From Mactromeris polynyma (taxonomy: Eukaryota; Mollusca; Bivalvia; Venerida; Mactridae): DNA of 64,000 bases. Under the pieces are notes generated by a model, which was not told the DNA's origin, did not search any database, and saw only the letters and a list, made by a program, of their open reading frames with translations. Each line of letters begins with the position of its first letter. Within the stretch, counting starts at the first letter, position 1. Shown piece after piece: positions 1-10,804 of the stretch. The DNA lies in contig JASFXZ010000018.1 of NCBI GenBank assembly GCA_032209605.1, positions 2,917,904 through 2,981,903 of the forward strand, in the 5' to 3' direction. The position numbers were made by a program, and so were the translations under genes.

Positions 1-337
1 CCATGGTTCTACATTCTCCCCTTGTTCATCTCGTTTACACATACCAACTGCTCGAAACTATCTGCAAATATAAAAACTAGGCAGTATCTTGTTCATAACA
101 TGTGTACTAGCCAATATATTTCTAAAGTTATTTACCTACATAATAGTTTGCCTGTTGCCACATAGCATCTAATTGGGTGGACTGAAACCTTCTTGTGTGA
201 TGGGTCAGTCACTAATAAAAGTATATCCATGGATATGCTTCCTTAGCATTTCCCCCAAAAATTCTTATCTTTTCATATATTTATCTTTTTAACCATACTT
301 TATAATACATTTTTCCCAGGCGCCAGACTTGCTTTTC
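1..337. other. Non-coding flank beyond the Ngaro-type element
   Basis: No convincing reading frame or RNA gene is seen. The stretch lies on the 3' side of the minus-strand Ngaro-type retroelement and may include part of its terminal repeats, but I could not place an end. Confidence 0.3.
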
Positions 338-905
338 CTATGACCCAAGTTTTAAAATTCCCTCTTTCACAGAGTCTAGGTACATGTCTAAACCCACGTC
401 TGACAAATGTACCCCATCGGGCCTAAAAAACCACGGTGTTTTAACGTCTATGTCTATCTTAATAATATGTTCTGGATTTGCTATAATTTGTTTCCCCCAT
501 CTATTTATTCTTTTCCTTTTCTTTTCTATGTTTATATTGTGTTCGTTGTTTCCTCCCCAGGTAAGCCGTGGAAGTATATCAACCCAAATAATTTTTGTTT
601 CCTGGAAAGCATTTTTTTTGTAACCCATCCCCTCTGAAATTAAATTAATTAATTCTTTAGTTTTTTTTTACGAGATCGTTTCCCCCCAAGTGAATAATTA
701 TGAAGTCTGGCGCCTGTCTCAACAGAACGTCAAGCTGAAGACTTAACGTGAAGTCGTCCCAAGACATACCCCGAATTCCCCACCAGCCAATCGTTCTTTG
801 CTTAGGCAACCTCTAGTTCTATTTGTTTCTCTGAACGGCTCTTTTCCCTGCCCAAAATGGTATGGAGTCTCCTACTATCCAAATATCTAGTAAGAATATA
901 ACAGT
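338..905 (-). pseudogene. SGNH/GDSL hydrolase-like domain of the Ngaro element
   Basis: Read on the minus strand, three SGNH blocks appear in the right order. Block I reads IVGDSIPFW with GDS at 872-864. Block III reads HLGGNDL with the GND codons near 683-675. Block V reads DGVHLSDVG with its Asp-x-Val-His near 417-404. The catalytic Ser, Asn, Asp and His are therefore all recognisable. The blocks lie in different frames with stops between them; only the last 96 codons (628-338) are open. SGNH domains are esterases or lipases, and Ngaro and CR1 retroelements are known to carry them, with a role that is not settled. Here it is the last gene of the element, downstream of the recombinase. Confidence 0.75.
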
Positions 906-1001
906 ATCTTTATTAGAATATGCGTTACTGAATTGCCTGTCCAGCTGTTTTATTCGAACTAATTACCCCTTGGCTGTCATAGTTTTGAATTTTCCTTCCT
1001 T

Positions 1002-1903
1002 TTAATTGCGAATGTATGATTTATATGCTTCTGACTTCCATCTGCCCAATTTCATGATATGTTCATTTGAGACTCCCATTTTAGCTAAATCAGATGCTCT
1101 TCCTATTTTAAAACTATGTGTCCTAAATGTTGTGTTAGTTAGTTTCAAGCTATTCATCGTTTTATTTAAAACTGCTGCAAATTGATATCTGGTTAGTACC
1201 GCTCCTGTGGAGTGGTAGAAAATGGGTCCCGATAGGTTTGGTCTTATTAACATGTAATTTTGTACAGCTCTTACTGGGCAAATAATTTGGTCTTCCTCTG
1301 AAGGTAATTTGATATGAATAGGGTTGCCGCATTGGTTATTTTTTGTACAACGGAGAGTGATTCTTAAGCACTTAAGCTTGTCCAAAATCTGTACATCTTG
1401 TATAAAAAGTTCTTTCTATCTGAACTTGAGTTGCACACAATTTCACTTACTCTAAATAGGCAAAAATATGCTAAAGAATATGCCGCTGTAAACATTTTTT
1501 CTTCAAATGAATCAAAGCAAATGGTTTTTAAGCTTAAACAAATTTTCTTTAAAATTTCTTTGGTTATAGGCGCTCTACTATCTCTTGACTGTTTCAATCT
1601 ACGACAACCTTCTAATAGCTTTTTAATAGTAAAATTGTCAGTTATATTCTGCCAACCATTTATTCTGTGATAAAAACTTAACCCTGCAACATATGTGGTT
1701 ATGGTTCGTGGAGATAAAACCGACTCAAAGCAAAATGTGATAAACCATATAACATGTTCTGGCCTAGCAGGCCACCGGGTACTGAGTTTAAATTTTGTTT
1801 GGAATTTTATAAATGCATTTATAGCTGTGCAATATGTTGTTTTGGTATTGCTAGCTAAACTCCCTAACAAAATGTATTTGGATCTGAATTGAAGATATTC
1901 CAA
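1002..1903 (-). pseudogene. Tyrosine recombinase (integrase) of the Ngaro element, frameshifted
   Basis: Two overlapping ORFs (1903-1364, 179 aa; 1385-1002, 127 aa) together form a phage-integrase-type recombinase. The first has the helical core-binding domain and the start of the catalytic domain, with the first catalytic Arg in LFRVSEI. The second has the C-terminal half, with THSFKIGRAS, then LGRWKSEAYKSYIR, which includes the Trp and the nucleophilic Tyr. The frames would rejoin with one extra base in the T5 run at 1404-1408 (minus reading), so a 1-bp deletion there is the likely break. The usual HxxR box reads HSFK, so the second catalytic Arg is Lys (AAA). This enzyme would integrate the circular cDNA; two defects make it inactive. 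Confidence 0.85.
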
Positions 1904-2463
1904 ATCCCGTCTGGTATTGGTTGGGGGAGTAGGTCCGCTTGAGGCGCTAGTGCCCTGAACCTTTCCATCTGAAACCGAGACAATGCGTCACAAATAGAGT
2001 TTTCTACCCCTGGCAAATGCGTTGCCCGTATCAGTATATTTGCTTTTAGACATTTCATTGTTAAGGACCTAATAATTGGCATTGCCAAGTTTGACTTTGA
2101 CGTTAGTGCGTTTAAGGCATGAACCACTGCTAAATTATCACAGAAAAAATTTATCTTCTTGTTCCGCAATTTATGTCTCCAGCATATTGTTGTTACTAAT
2201 ATTGGAAATAATTCTAAAGCCGTTATATCGGCGGTGTAACCATTTTCGTGCCACTCAATTGGCCACTTAGCTTGCGACCGCTGCCCTTGGGCATATATAC
2301 CAAAACCTAACCCCCTGCCCCCGGCACTATCTGTAAATACTTGTATATCTTCGTTTGATGACCAGAACCTATCGTGGAAAATTGAAATCCCATTAAATTG
2401 TTTGAAATGTTTTAGCCACATCCCCAGATCTGCTTTAATCTCTTTATTTATTCTGATATGCAT
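1864..2463 (-). pseudogene. RNase H domain of the Ngaro element
   Basis: A 199-aa open frame with the DIRS-type RNase H layout. VFTDSAG gives the first Asp, ALELFPI the Glu, FFCDNLAVV the second Asp and SICDALSR the last Asp. It would degrade the RNA strand during cDNA synthesis. Normally this domain continues directly from RT, but here it begins after a foreign segment, with a stop codon just before its first Met. Its 3' end overlaps the start of the recombinase ORF by about 40 bp in another frame, as is common in compact retroelements. Confidence 0.85.
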
Positions 2464-2643
2464 TTACTTCAAACAACACATTTATTTTATACTTTGTGGA
2501 TTGGCTATAAACAAAAACACATTTGAAATGCCACGAATAATGCTTTAAAGGCGAGTCAAGATTTTGCACAAATGATTTGCTCCCATTTCACAATCATTTC
2601 TGTTTAAAAGGAATGAGAAAAAACGTTAACATGAGGCTGCACA
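2464..2643. other. Foreign segment between the MITE and RNase H
   Basis: These 180 bp separate the RNase H frame from the TTAA-flanked MITE. Removing the MITE alone does not rejoin RT with RNase H: a stop remains and this segment is still extra. It may belong to an older insertion into which the MITE jumped. No coding content or terminal repeats were recognised. Confidence 0.4.
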
Positions 2644-2647
2644 TTAA

Positions 2648-3291
2648 AGGTGCTGAACTCCAGATTGACGAGCGAGCAAAAAAAAAGAAAATTGTCAAAT
2701 ATTTACAAAATCTTGATATTGTTGCACGTAAAGCTCTAAAACATTATTACTTTCATTCATCATTACTTGCGAAACATTGTCATAGCGTAGTTTTTCGTAT
2801 TTTTCTATCGAAAATTTTACTAGGGTTAGTCTACCCAGTAAATTTAAAAATAGAACCGTAAACATTGAGCTCATGCACATTCGGAACGTCTCTGTCATTC
2901 AAACAATTCATCAGCGCAAAGAAAAGAATAAATGCAGTAAACAAGGTAGCTATAAGTCACTTACTATTTATTTGCACGCAACGAAAATAAATAATCACTG
3001 AACAATTATCTCCTCGATGTCAGTAGTGGATCACGCCATTGTATATGTTTATTTTGCTAATTGATCATGTGACTCGTGAGGTGCATGCTGGATGGGAACT
3101 CCGCGGTATTTTTAAACTGGAAAACTCTGATTGCTCGATATTACGACGGCGATTTAATTAGCCTTATTGCTTTAAATTATTCAAATATTCGCCATCTACA
3201 GCTTTTATTTACGTGTATGATGATACGACTACACATATTTTGCGGAATTGCAAAACACGACGATTTGTTTTCAATCTGGAGTTCAGCACCT
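2648..3291. mobile_element. TTAA-flanked piggyBac-like MITE, 644 bp
   Basis: The element is bounded by a perfect 21-bp terminal inverted repeat beginning AGGTGCTGAACTCCAGATTG at 2648 and ending at 3291 on the other strand. It is flanked on both sides by TTAA (2644-2647 and 3292-3295), the target duplication of piggyBac-type transposons. The interior has no transposase-like frame, so it is non-autonomous. It interrupts the pol region of the Ngaro element and is therefore younger. Confidence 0.9.
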
Positions 3292-3295
3292 TTAA

Positions 3296-4463
3296 GGCTT
3301 AGTTAACCCTCTGATAGAATTGGTTAAACGTCTGCAGAAAGGGCGGCCTGCTGCAATTGCCCGGCAACAAAAATTTAGAGAGCCAATCAGTGACTGCATG
3401 TTTCTTAAGGTAACCTTCGTTTTGCGCAGCATATCCTTTATTTCTGTAACCAATATATCAATTTTCTCTTTTGGGATCCTTATTTGCATTTTGTTTGAGT
3501 CAAGTTCTAAGCCTAGGAATATAATTACCGTAGTTGGCCCAACTGTCTTTTCTTCCGCTAGCGGTACCCCTAATTCTGTCATGCATATTCTGAATATTTT
3601 CATTATTTCTTGGCAAACTGCTATTGATTTATCCCCCCCAAAAAAATCGTCCAAATATGGATCAATTTTACTGTATTTAATCTTTGCTTAACTGTGAACT
3701 CCAGAAATGTGGAAAAAATTTCAAATGTATTTGGGCTTATACTGGAGCCAAATGGTAATGCTTTGTCAAAGAAATATCTGTCTTGGAATTTGAAACCTAG
3801 CAATTCAAAGTATTCTGGATGTATTGGCATCAATCTAAATGCGCTCTTGATGTCCATTTTAAATAACTGGCAATTTTTCCCCAGGTCTTGAATAATAAAA
3901 ACTGCTTCGTCAAAGCTTGTATATTGGACTGAGCACAGTGCTGGGTCAATTGCGTCATTAACTGAGTAGCCTTTTGGATATGATAGGTGATGTATCATTC
4001 TATATTCATTAAATTCTTTCTTAGGCACTAAACCAATAGGGGACACTATAAGGTTTTCAAAAGGGGGTTCATGGAAAGGGCCTGCCACTCTTCCTGTAAT
4101 TATTTCTTTATTTATCTTTTGCTCAACTATCTTGGGTAATTGCCTTGCTGATTTAAGATTGTTTGCCTCCCTTTTTTGTCTTGGACCCGAGTACATTAGT
4201 TTAAAGCCAAATTGAAAACCGTCTTCCAAAAACTTTGCTTTTTTCCTATCGTATGACCTTAATGCAATTTTTAGGTTTTGGATATTAACTGGGGATTTTG
4301 CTAAGTCTACTGTATTCAGATTTTTTGGTTGCCCACTTCCCGTATAATTACTCGTTTTAGTTTCCTTGGTAACTGCCTCTGCCCCTCCCCCTAAATTTTC
4401 GAAATGTTTGTGGGTGAAAAGTTTTATTTCCTTTCCAATGTTCTGTCCTGTCCACCTGATCAT
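3296..4463 (-). pseudogene. Reverse transcriptase of the Ngaro element, frameshifted and truncated
   Basis: The first ORF (4463-3621, 280 aa) holds the N-terminal part and RT blocks: VSPIGLVPKK, then KMDIKSAFRLMPIHP with the first catalytic Asp, then LPFGSSISP. A frameshift near 3690-3675 moves the reading into a second ORF, which carries the catalytic LDDFFGG box and continues to the TTAA of the MITE at 3295. The polymerase Asp residues are therefore present but in two frames. The ORF start overlaps the end of gag by about 107 bp in a different frame, which suggests that pol was expressed by frameshifting or re-initiation. The connection to RNase H has been cut by insertions at 2464-3295. 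Confidence 0.88.
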
Positions 4464-5427
4464 TTATCCCCCTTTGATTTGTAAGACTGTTGGCAGGCCC
4501 TATCTTGAATAAGCATTTACTGGCACTGTGTGGTTTGCCACAGTTAGAGCAGTTATGTGCAAATTTACAGTTTCGCCATTTGCACAGGCCTTTGTTAAAA
4601 TCATAGCATGTTAATTGTATAGGTTTATTTTCCCTATTCCCATATTGGGGCCCATTGAACATAATATCAGATGCCTGGGTCATGCACCTGCACCACAAAT
4701 AATTATTAATTATGGCCCATGATCCAGCCCCGTTGGCTTGCCTGAGCCTAAACTGACGGTCATATGTAATCCAAGCAAAGCCCTGCCGTTTGGCACAATC
4801 TCTAATAGTGTTCATGTAGTGTAACAACTCATAAACTTTGTCCACATGGCTTGTTAAAAATACTGATGCATAAATAATGAATGCGTCCGTCCATTTTTCA
4901 ATTGTATTTATGGTTTCCTTAGTTTCTTTGGGTCTCAACACCAGTTGGCCCTCAGACATAGCAATTGTTTGACCACTGTAGGTCTCTGATAATTCCGACG
5001 CCCCTTTCAACAATAAGGATAAATTTACATATTCGCCACGGTTAATTTGGCGTTTTAATGCCGATGGAATATGTACGGCTAGGTCGTCGTCCGGGGAACG
5101 GAACTGGTCGGGATTTATCGTGTCCCTAAAATTAAAGCCCCCGGATGTAACATTTAGCGGCGTGCTGCCGTGGGTTTCGGTACTAGGAACCCCTTCAATC
5201 TGAAGGTGGTCCCGTTCCTCTGGTGGACCACACCCTCGCTCTGGGACGGGGATATGATTAGCCTCTCTTAAAATTTGTTCAAAATCGATAATTGGTAAAT
5301 TTTCCTCACCCCTATCTTCCTCCTGTGCTCTGGTTGGGCCTGAGCGTCTAGTTCTCGGCCGCTGTACCCGCGGCTCCACCGGAGTGTCTGTTGCCTTCCT
5401 CTTACGTCCCCGTCCTCTGCATGGCAT
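4357..5427 (-). CDS. Gag-like protein of the Ngaro element
   Basis: An uninterrupted 356-aa frame, the best preserved ORF of the element. It begins with an Arg/Lys-rich stretch (MPCRGRGRKRK). An Asp/Glu-rich linker and a helical middle region follow. Near the end there is a CCCH-like cluster, CYDFNKGLCKWRNCKFAH (C-x7-C-x4-C-x3-H), followed directly by a knuckle-like CSNCGKPHSASKC (C-x2-C-x3-H-x4-C). An RGRGRG tail closes it. These nucleic-acid-binding motifs and the position upstream of RT support a nucleocapsid/Gag role in packaging the element RNA. The start Met was chosen because it opens the basic region and lies about 90 bp below a TATA box. Confidence 0.85.
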   Translation of the reverse strand: MPCRGRGRKRKATDTPVEPRVQRPRTRRSGPTRAQEEDRGEENLPIIDFEQILREANHIPVPERGCGPPEERDHLQIEGVPSTETHGSTPLNVTSGGFNFRDTINPDQFRSPDDDLAVHIPSALKRQINRGEYVNLSLLLKGASELSETYSGQTIAMSEGQLVLRPKETKETINTIEKWTDAFIIYASVFLTSHVDKVYELLHYMNTIRDCAKRQGFAWITYDRQFRLRQANGAGSWAIINNYLWCRCMTQASDIMFNGPQYGNRENKPIQLTCYDFNKGLCKWRNCKFAHNCSNCGKPHSASKCLFKIGPANSLTNQRGINDQVDRTEHWKGNKTFHPQTFRKFRGRGRGSYQGN

Positions 5428-5514
5428 GATTTTAGTTTACGAATTTACGAATGCAATGCGATGTTGTAACCACGAGATCCCAGATGGAAAGACCGCATGG
5501 ACTCAAGGGCGTGC

Positions 5515-5522
5515 CTTATATA
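5515..5522 (-). promoter_or_regulatory. TATA box upstream of the Ngaro gag
   Basis: The minus strand reads TATATAAG here, about 90 bp upstream of the gag Met at 5427. It fits an internal RNA polymerase II promoter of the element. Position and motif are the only support. Confidence 0.5.
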
Positions 5523-5600
5523 CCCTGCACGAGTTCCGGTTACGACCTTAGAAACACTTCCGCCCGTGCACCCAAACAAAAGTTCGCAAAATAAATGCAA

Positions 5601-6189
5601 TTGATTTAGAAGGAAATAATTCGTCTTATTGCTGTCTCGGTCATGTTAGAATGGCATAACTGTTTTTATTTAATGCCTGCATGATGTTTAGTCTTGTTTG
5701 TCGTTTAGATGTATATAATTAAATGCTGAGGCTAGGATATTTGTTGGGCTAGCCCCCTTGTTACTGTTCCTATGAAGTATCTCATGCATTAATTGTTATG
5801 AACTCTTAATGTAGAGCTGTCATGGATACAATCGATATGTCAGCGATAGTTTTATGTCCATCGATATTCAATACACACCAACAAATATAGATAGTATGAC
5901 AAGAAAATGGGTACAGTCTTAAATTCAGGGGTTTTAAAGTTCCAGATTAGTATAATATAAATGCTTTCATTGAATTTGTATGTTTACATTTTTAATATAG
6001 TTGAATATTGGAAATGTGTGCGAAATCCGGTACACTGACTACTTATATGGTATCTTGATATCATACAATTAAAAGTCGAACATTTAGATTTGTCAGGCTG
6101 GGTATACACACATAGACATACAGAAAGAAGGAGTTAATTGTCTATTATACTCAAATATTAAAGGTATTTAAAATTGTCAATTGTTTCAG
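5601..6189. other. AT-rich spacer
   Basis: Between the Ngaro element and the Myb/SANT-like gene. I see no coding frame, tRNA-like fold or repeat. Either mobile element could have an undetected terminus here. Confidence 0.3.
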
Positions 6190-7559
6190 ACCCTGAAACC
6201 AAGAAAGAAATTGTGAATGCCATAACTGCTAATAAAGATCAAGGAACGGTTAAAAGTAAGTTAAATATATACAATATGTATTATCAAACAAAAAATGGTC
6301 ATAACTTCTTCAAGCCATTTTCAATAATCACTGGCCAATCTTGGCGCCATACCAAACCAGACAATTTTCTGTGTAAAAATGAAACGGCTATCCAGCAACC
6401 TGTGTTAATATTGTATAGAACAAAAGGATGTTTTTGTTGTGTATGGAATTGGTAAATATATCTGTTGATAGTGCTTTAAAGTTATACTCAATGTCACAGA
6501 TTTTCTTGGATTTACTGAAATTTAAATGTTAAGGTCACTGTAGCCTGCGGGACTGGCACAGTCGGTTGCCAGCCAGACTACCTGTCCTGGGTTTGAATCC
6601 ATGTCCGGCCGACTACGGTCACAGTGGTGATTTGATCAAAGATTCTTTTGACCGTTAATTGGGGGAAAACTGAAATAAAAACGTGCATAAAAAATACTCA
6701 TTGTATCTTCATTTGTAGCCATTCCAGTGGATGTCAACAACAATTTCAAACCTCCATCATCATCTTCTTCCAATGCTGTGTGTTCAACCTCCAACGCATA
6801 AGAGCTTTGTCCATCACAGGTACATAAATGCCTATGCTCAAGTTTCTGTTACGGAAATACCCTACATTTTGATTACAAATACCAGAATATTTCTGAATTT
6901 AACAAAGATTTGCAACAATATTTGATAGAAGATTGTAACACATTGGTATCACCAGCATCTACAGAGAGTTTCTGTACTGATTTATATCCATGTAGTTACT
7001 GCTCAGCTTATAATGTAGAAATTGACAACATTCAAATAGGGCAAAACACTTTCCTTGATACAGAAGAATTTCAGACATTGCTTTGCAAAACAGTTTTGTG
7101 TGTGTTTTAGGTCCATCTTTGGAAGGATGATGAGGTAAAAGCCTTGCTTGATGTGCGCTTATCAAAAGAACAGGACTTCACTTCTGCAAAAAACATGGAA
7201 GTATTATGGACTAAAATTACAGCTCAACTTAAAGATGCAGGCATTAACGTAACTTAATACCAGGCTAAAACAAGTTTAAAACTATGAACAAGAAATATCG
7301 AGAAGTAATAGGTGAGAATGGTAAAACGGGTAATAGTAGGCACACATGGAAACATTTTGAAGTATTTCAGGAGACCTTTGGTCATAGAGCATCAACCGCA
7401 CCAAAGGTCACTTATGACAGCAGGAAAAATGAATCAGAAAAGAGTTATTCTAGTGTAAGTAAGGAGAATGATGCTCCTAAGACTGTAAATCAGAAAAAAA
7501 GAAAACGTGGAAATGCTGACCAATTCCCAATGTCTTATTGCAATGAATACGCAACATGA
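6190..7559 (+). pseudogene. Myb/SANT-like DNA-binding gene, probably the Harbinger partner protein
   Basis: Candidate exons are 6190-6255 (TTTCAG acceptor, GTAAGT donor; reads DPETKKEIVNAIT), about 6719-6822 (TGTAG acceptor; reads TIPVDVNNNFKPP, contains one TAA) and 7111-7559 (GTTTTAG acceptor). The last exon starts VHLWKDDEVKALLDVRL and continues to MEVLWTKITAQLKDAG, the Trp-rich helices of a Myb/SANT or trihelix domain. A TAA and a 1-base frameshift near 7253-7285 then precede KKYREVIGENGKTGNSR and the HTWKHFEVF segment, ending in a Lys/Arg-rich tail. PIF/Harbinger elements encode such a Myb-like protein, which escorts the transposase to DNA. A transposase relic on the opposite strand at 9.1-10.7 kb supports this reading. 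A host gene relic is the alternative. Confidence 0.6.
6545..6670 (+). repeat. tRNA-derived SINE
   Basis: A polymerase III promoter pair is visible: A box TGGCACAGTCGG at 6554-6565 and B box GGTTTGAATCC at 6590-6600, with tRNA-like spacing. A short non-tRNA body follows. It sits in an intron of the Myb/SANT-like gene. Confidence 0.65.
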
Positions 7560-8459
7560 ACAAAAAATGCAAGGATGGACAGGTTTCTTGATATTTATCA
7601 GAACAGTTTAGATACTACTATGTTTGTATTATCATAAAATTAGCAGTTGTACTTTTACTAGTTTTGTCTGTTAGTAAAATGGTTAAACAAGATTGTTTTA
7701 AATGGTTATACATGGCAATGGTTATTTTTAATAATGTTTTAGACTTGGTAACAACAATACTGGATGATGCCGATTAAACAATTTTAGTTTCCGATGAGCC
7801 AGATACATCTTTAAATATGTAACTATTTTGTCAGGGTTGCATATTTAATAGTTACCTTGCGAAGTATTGACAATTATATGTCATGTATGTGATTATTAAG
7901 TAATATAACTTTTCAGTAATATAGTTGACAACCTTTTATTTTCATTATATGTCCCGGGGGCTTCAAAGAAAAGAGGGCATATTGTTTTGCACTTGTTAGG
8001 TCGTCCGTCCTTAAAAAAAACATTTGTTGTAAAAATTCTTTTCGGTAAAATTTCTTTGTGGAAATTTTTCTTTAGGGTCATATTTCTGCCCAGTTATTAG
8101 ACACTTTACGAGTATTCCAGCTATTTTTTTGACATACCTCCTGTCTTTTTGAGGGAAATGATTTGAGTTGACTGTCCATCCAGCAGTCTGGGGAATGGTG
8201 CATATCAAATGCCATAGCCTTAAACACCCACTTGTTATACAACAATTGCTTGTTTTCATTTCAGTTGAATGAAAATTGATTTTATTGGCAGTGGTTTTAC
8301 TTTTAAATAAAAAAATGAAATTACTGCGCAATGATGCACAATTGGTAATTGATCTTAATAAGTTTACAATGATGAAGTCGCGTGTTAGTTTAAGTTGTAA
8401 CTTGAATTTCCTATATGGTTGTAGCTGTACATATAAAATGATATTGATTAAATCAATAT
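7560..8459. other. Non-coding stretch with a possible LINE 3' repeat fragment
   Basis: No gene recognised. The part near 7940-8010 (GGGCATATTGTTTTGCACTT followed by a CGTCCGTCC run) resembles interspersed bivalve repeats I know in outline, but I cannot assign a family. Confidence 0.3.
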
Positions 8460-9140
8460 GATGTTGATGATGGTGATATGATGTTATATATATCAATATG
8501 TAGTTGATGATAGTGATATGATGTTAATGATATCAATATAATGTTGATGATATGATGTTGATGATATCAATGTGATATTGATGATAGTGATATGATGTTA
8601 TAGATATCAATATGTAGTTGATGATAGTGATATGATGTTAATGATATCAATATAATGTTTATGATATGATGTTGATGATATTAATATGATATTGATGATA
8701 GTGATATGATGTTAATGATGTCAATATAATGTTGATGATATCAATATGATGTTGATGATAGTGATATGATGTTGATGATAGTGCTGTTATGTTGATGATA
8801 GTGATATGGTGATAGTGATATGATGTTTAAGATATCAATATGATGTAAATAATAGTGGTATGATGTTATAGATATCAATATGGTGTTGATGATATCAATA
8901 TGCTGATAGTGATATGATGTTGAAGATAGCAATATGATGTTGATGATAGTGATATGATGTTGGGGATAGCAATATGATGTTAGTGATAATAATATTATTG
9001 ATGATAAAATTATGTTGATGATGATGTTGATGATGAAGATAATAATTATGTTGATGATGATAATAACCATATGATGGTGATGATGATCATCATGATTTTC
9101 ATCATGATTAAAATAACAACATCATCATCATCATGTTTAA
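8460..9140. repeat. TGATGA-rich minisatellite
   Basis: About 680 bp built from imperfect copies of phrases such as GATGTTGATGATA and AGTGATATGATG, with ATATCAATATGATG in between. Periods of 12 to about 40 bp are mixed and there is no strict unit. It lies just downstream (transposase sense) of the Harbinger transposase relic. Long ORFs here are low-complexity artefacts. Confidence 0.85.
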
Positions 9141-10714
9141 GTCTAGTTCAATATTTTTGTAAGTTTGAACAATAAATGATGACACATTTATATTTATTGA
9201 TTTTATTATTATAGTGATATAATGGCCAATACAACGTTCAACTACTTGTCTAGCACTAGATAAAGCTCTGTTAAATCTTCTTTGCAGGGCATTCATTCGA
9301 CCATTGTCTTTAAATGGTGTAATTAAATTACGCCTCAGTGGATACGCACTATCAGCAATAATGTAAGCTAGAATGCCCACTTCTATTGTAACTAAATACG
9401 GAAATGCAATGTTTATAGAAATAAACTGTTTAATTGTAGGTACATGTATCACAGACATTTTTGAATGATTGCTTCAATTTTAAAGGAATGGCTTTATATT
9501 GACTATGAAAGTCTTTAGGATTCCTGGTAAGCTCAGTTGGTAGAACACCAGAATCTCAAATCAAGGATTGCTGGTTCGATTCCAAACAGTGACTGAACTA
9601 CTGGTTATACATGGGAAAGATTATGGTTACCGAATTATATAGCCATATAATGTCCTTATATGGCACAAACACTGTTTAAGAAGGACAAGGACAAAAAAGC
9701 TTACAAAACAAACAAAACTAGTATGATCAATGCACACTATGATGTCCGTTTGTGTTTTGCTATACCTGAAGCTGTATAGACGGAAACTGCTTTCTGTTGT
9801 AATAGTCATTATCTCCACCGATGGCGCTAGAAAGTCGTATGTGTGACCCATCCAGTGCGCCGATTATCTCAGGTAGCCCTCTCTCGCGTTGAAATTCAGC
9901 AGCTATCTGGCGTTGTTCATCATGCCCAGGCCATTTTATAATCTGAAATATTACACAAATATTATGCGCAAGATAAAAAAATATGTACATAGCAAGTGCT
10001 TCATTAATTAGCAGAATGTAATAAATACTCGGCAAGGTTAGAACATAAATCAATTCAACAGTCTACAAAGTTTCACTTTTACATCTTGATCTACTCTAAA
10101 TATCAACACCTTAGCTGCTTTGTTTTATGGCAAAAAATGCCATTTGAATCTATGTTGAGTTCATAGAACCTTAAAAGACATTGCGCATGACCTTTGACAT
10201 ACCCATTACCGTTAATAGAAGAACTTGAGGTGAGAGTGGGCCAAACAATAACATTTATAAAGGGACGACCAGTGCAGCTAATCAATACCATGATTTGTTC
10301 ACTGTACATGAGAAAGGGTGATAATTAGTGGTATCAATGTCGTGTTATACATTTTAGCATGAAACTTACGTGTTGATATTTTGCACAGGATACTTTCTTC
10401 ACTGACCTCAGAGTACCATGCACAGTTGATTTTCCTATTCTGAAGTACAGCCCTAATTGTCTCATTGACTCGCTATTAGCCATGTAGGACAGGAATACTA
10501 AAACCTGTTTATGGATATGTATTTTTTCTACACCTCCGCCGTATGTACGAGACAAATCCTCCTGTAATGTTTCCACAATACTAAAATAAGTTGGCTTGGA
10601 TATACGAAAATGTATCCGAAAATCCTCGTCTAAAACTTCTGGAACAGTTCTTTCAACAAAACCTGCAACTCTTGGTAAACTTTCCCGTTTATGCAAACTA
10701 TACATAAAAATCAA
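9130..10714 (-). pseudogene. PIF/Harbinger transposase (DDE_Tnp_4 type), broken
   Basis: Exon 1 (10714-10370) holds the N-terminal helical region (EDFRIHFRISKPTYF, then SMRQLGLYFRIGKSTVHG) and ends at a GTAAGT donor. Exon 2 (9942-9766, 177 bp, TTTCAG acceptor, GTATAG donor) holds IIKWPGHDEQRQ and the first catalytic Asp in IIGALDGSHIR. The last part (about 9458-9130) has the second Asp in IIADSAYPLRRNLITPF and the Glu in RQVVERCIGHYI. The segment that normally links exon 2 to the second Asp is missing, and a SINE sits there at 9511-9640. The enzyme would catalyse cut-and-paste transposition with its Myb-like partner, but this copy cannot. TIRs were not located. Confidence 0.85.
9511..9640 (+). 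repeat. tRNA-derived SINE inside the Harbinger transposase
   Basis: A box-like TAAGCTCAGTTGGTAGAAC (9528-9546) and B box GGTTCGATTCC (9573-9583) form a tRNA-type polymerase III promoter. It lies where the transposase coding region has lost its central segment. Confidence 0.65.
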
Positions 10715-10804
10715 ATTATTTGTTATGCACGTTGTCGTCGTCCAAAAAAGACTCTAGCATTGAATACAACACAGCCGGACTGACAGCTGCCATGATTGTT
10801 GTTT

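Larger units (their letters stand above)
338..5600 (-). mobile_element. Ngaro-type (DIRS order) tyrosine-recombinase retroelement, degenerate
   Basis: In minus-strand order the element shows a gag-like ORF (5427-4357), a reverse transcriptase (4463-3296), a DIRS-type RNase H (2463-1864), a tyrosine recombinase (1903-1002) and an SGNH-hydrolase-like domain (about 905-338). This gene order, a recombinase in place of a DDE integrase, and an extra SGNH ORF are established features of Ngaro-group DIRS elements. Frameshifts in RT and recombinase, stops in the SGNH part, and an insertion between RT and RNase H show that this copy is dead. I did not find convincing split direct repeats, so both ends are approximate. 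Confidence 0.85.

Noticed and set aside
338..637. Plus-strand ORFs at 384-623 and 407-637
   Set aside because: They lie opposite the SGNH-like frame, are hydrophobic low-complexity translations and have no domain.
319..716. A 14-bp inverted pair (CAGGCGCCAGACTT at 319 and its complement near 703) as Ngaro terminal repeats
   Set aside because: The second copy lies inside the conserved SGNH coding block, and Ngaro elements use split direct repeats, so it is likely coincidence.
8460..9140. A CRISPR-like or coding repeat
   Set aside because: There are no regular spacers; it is an imperfect TGATGA minisatellite in a eukaryotic genome.
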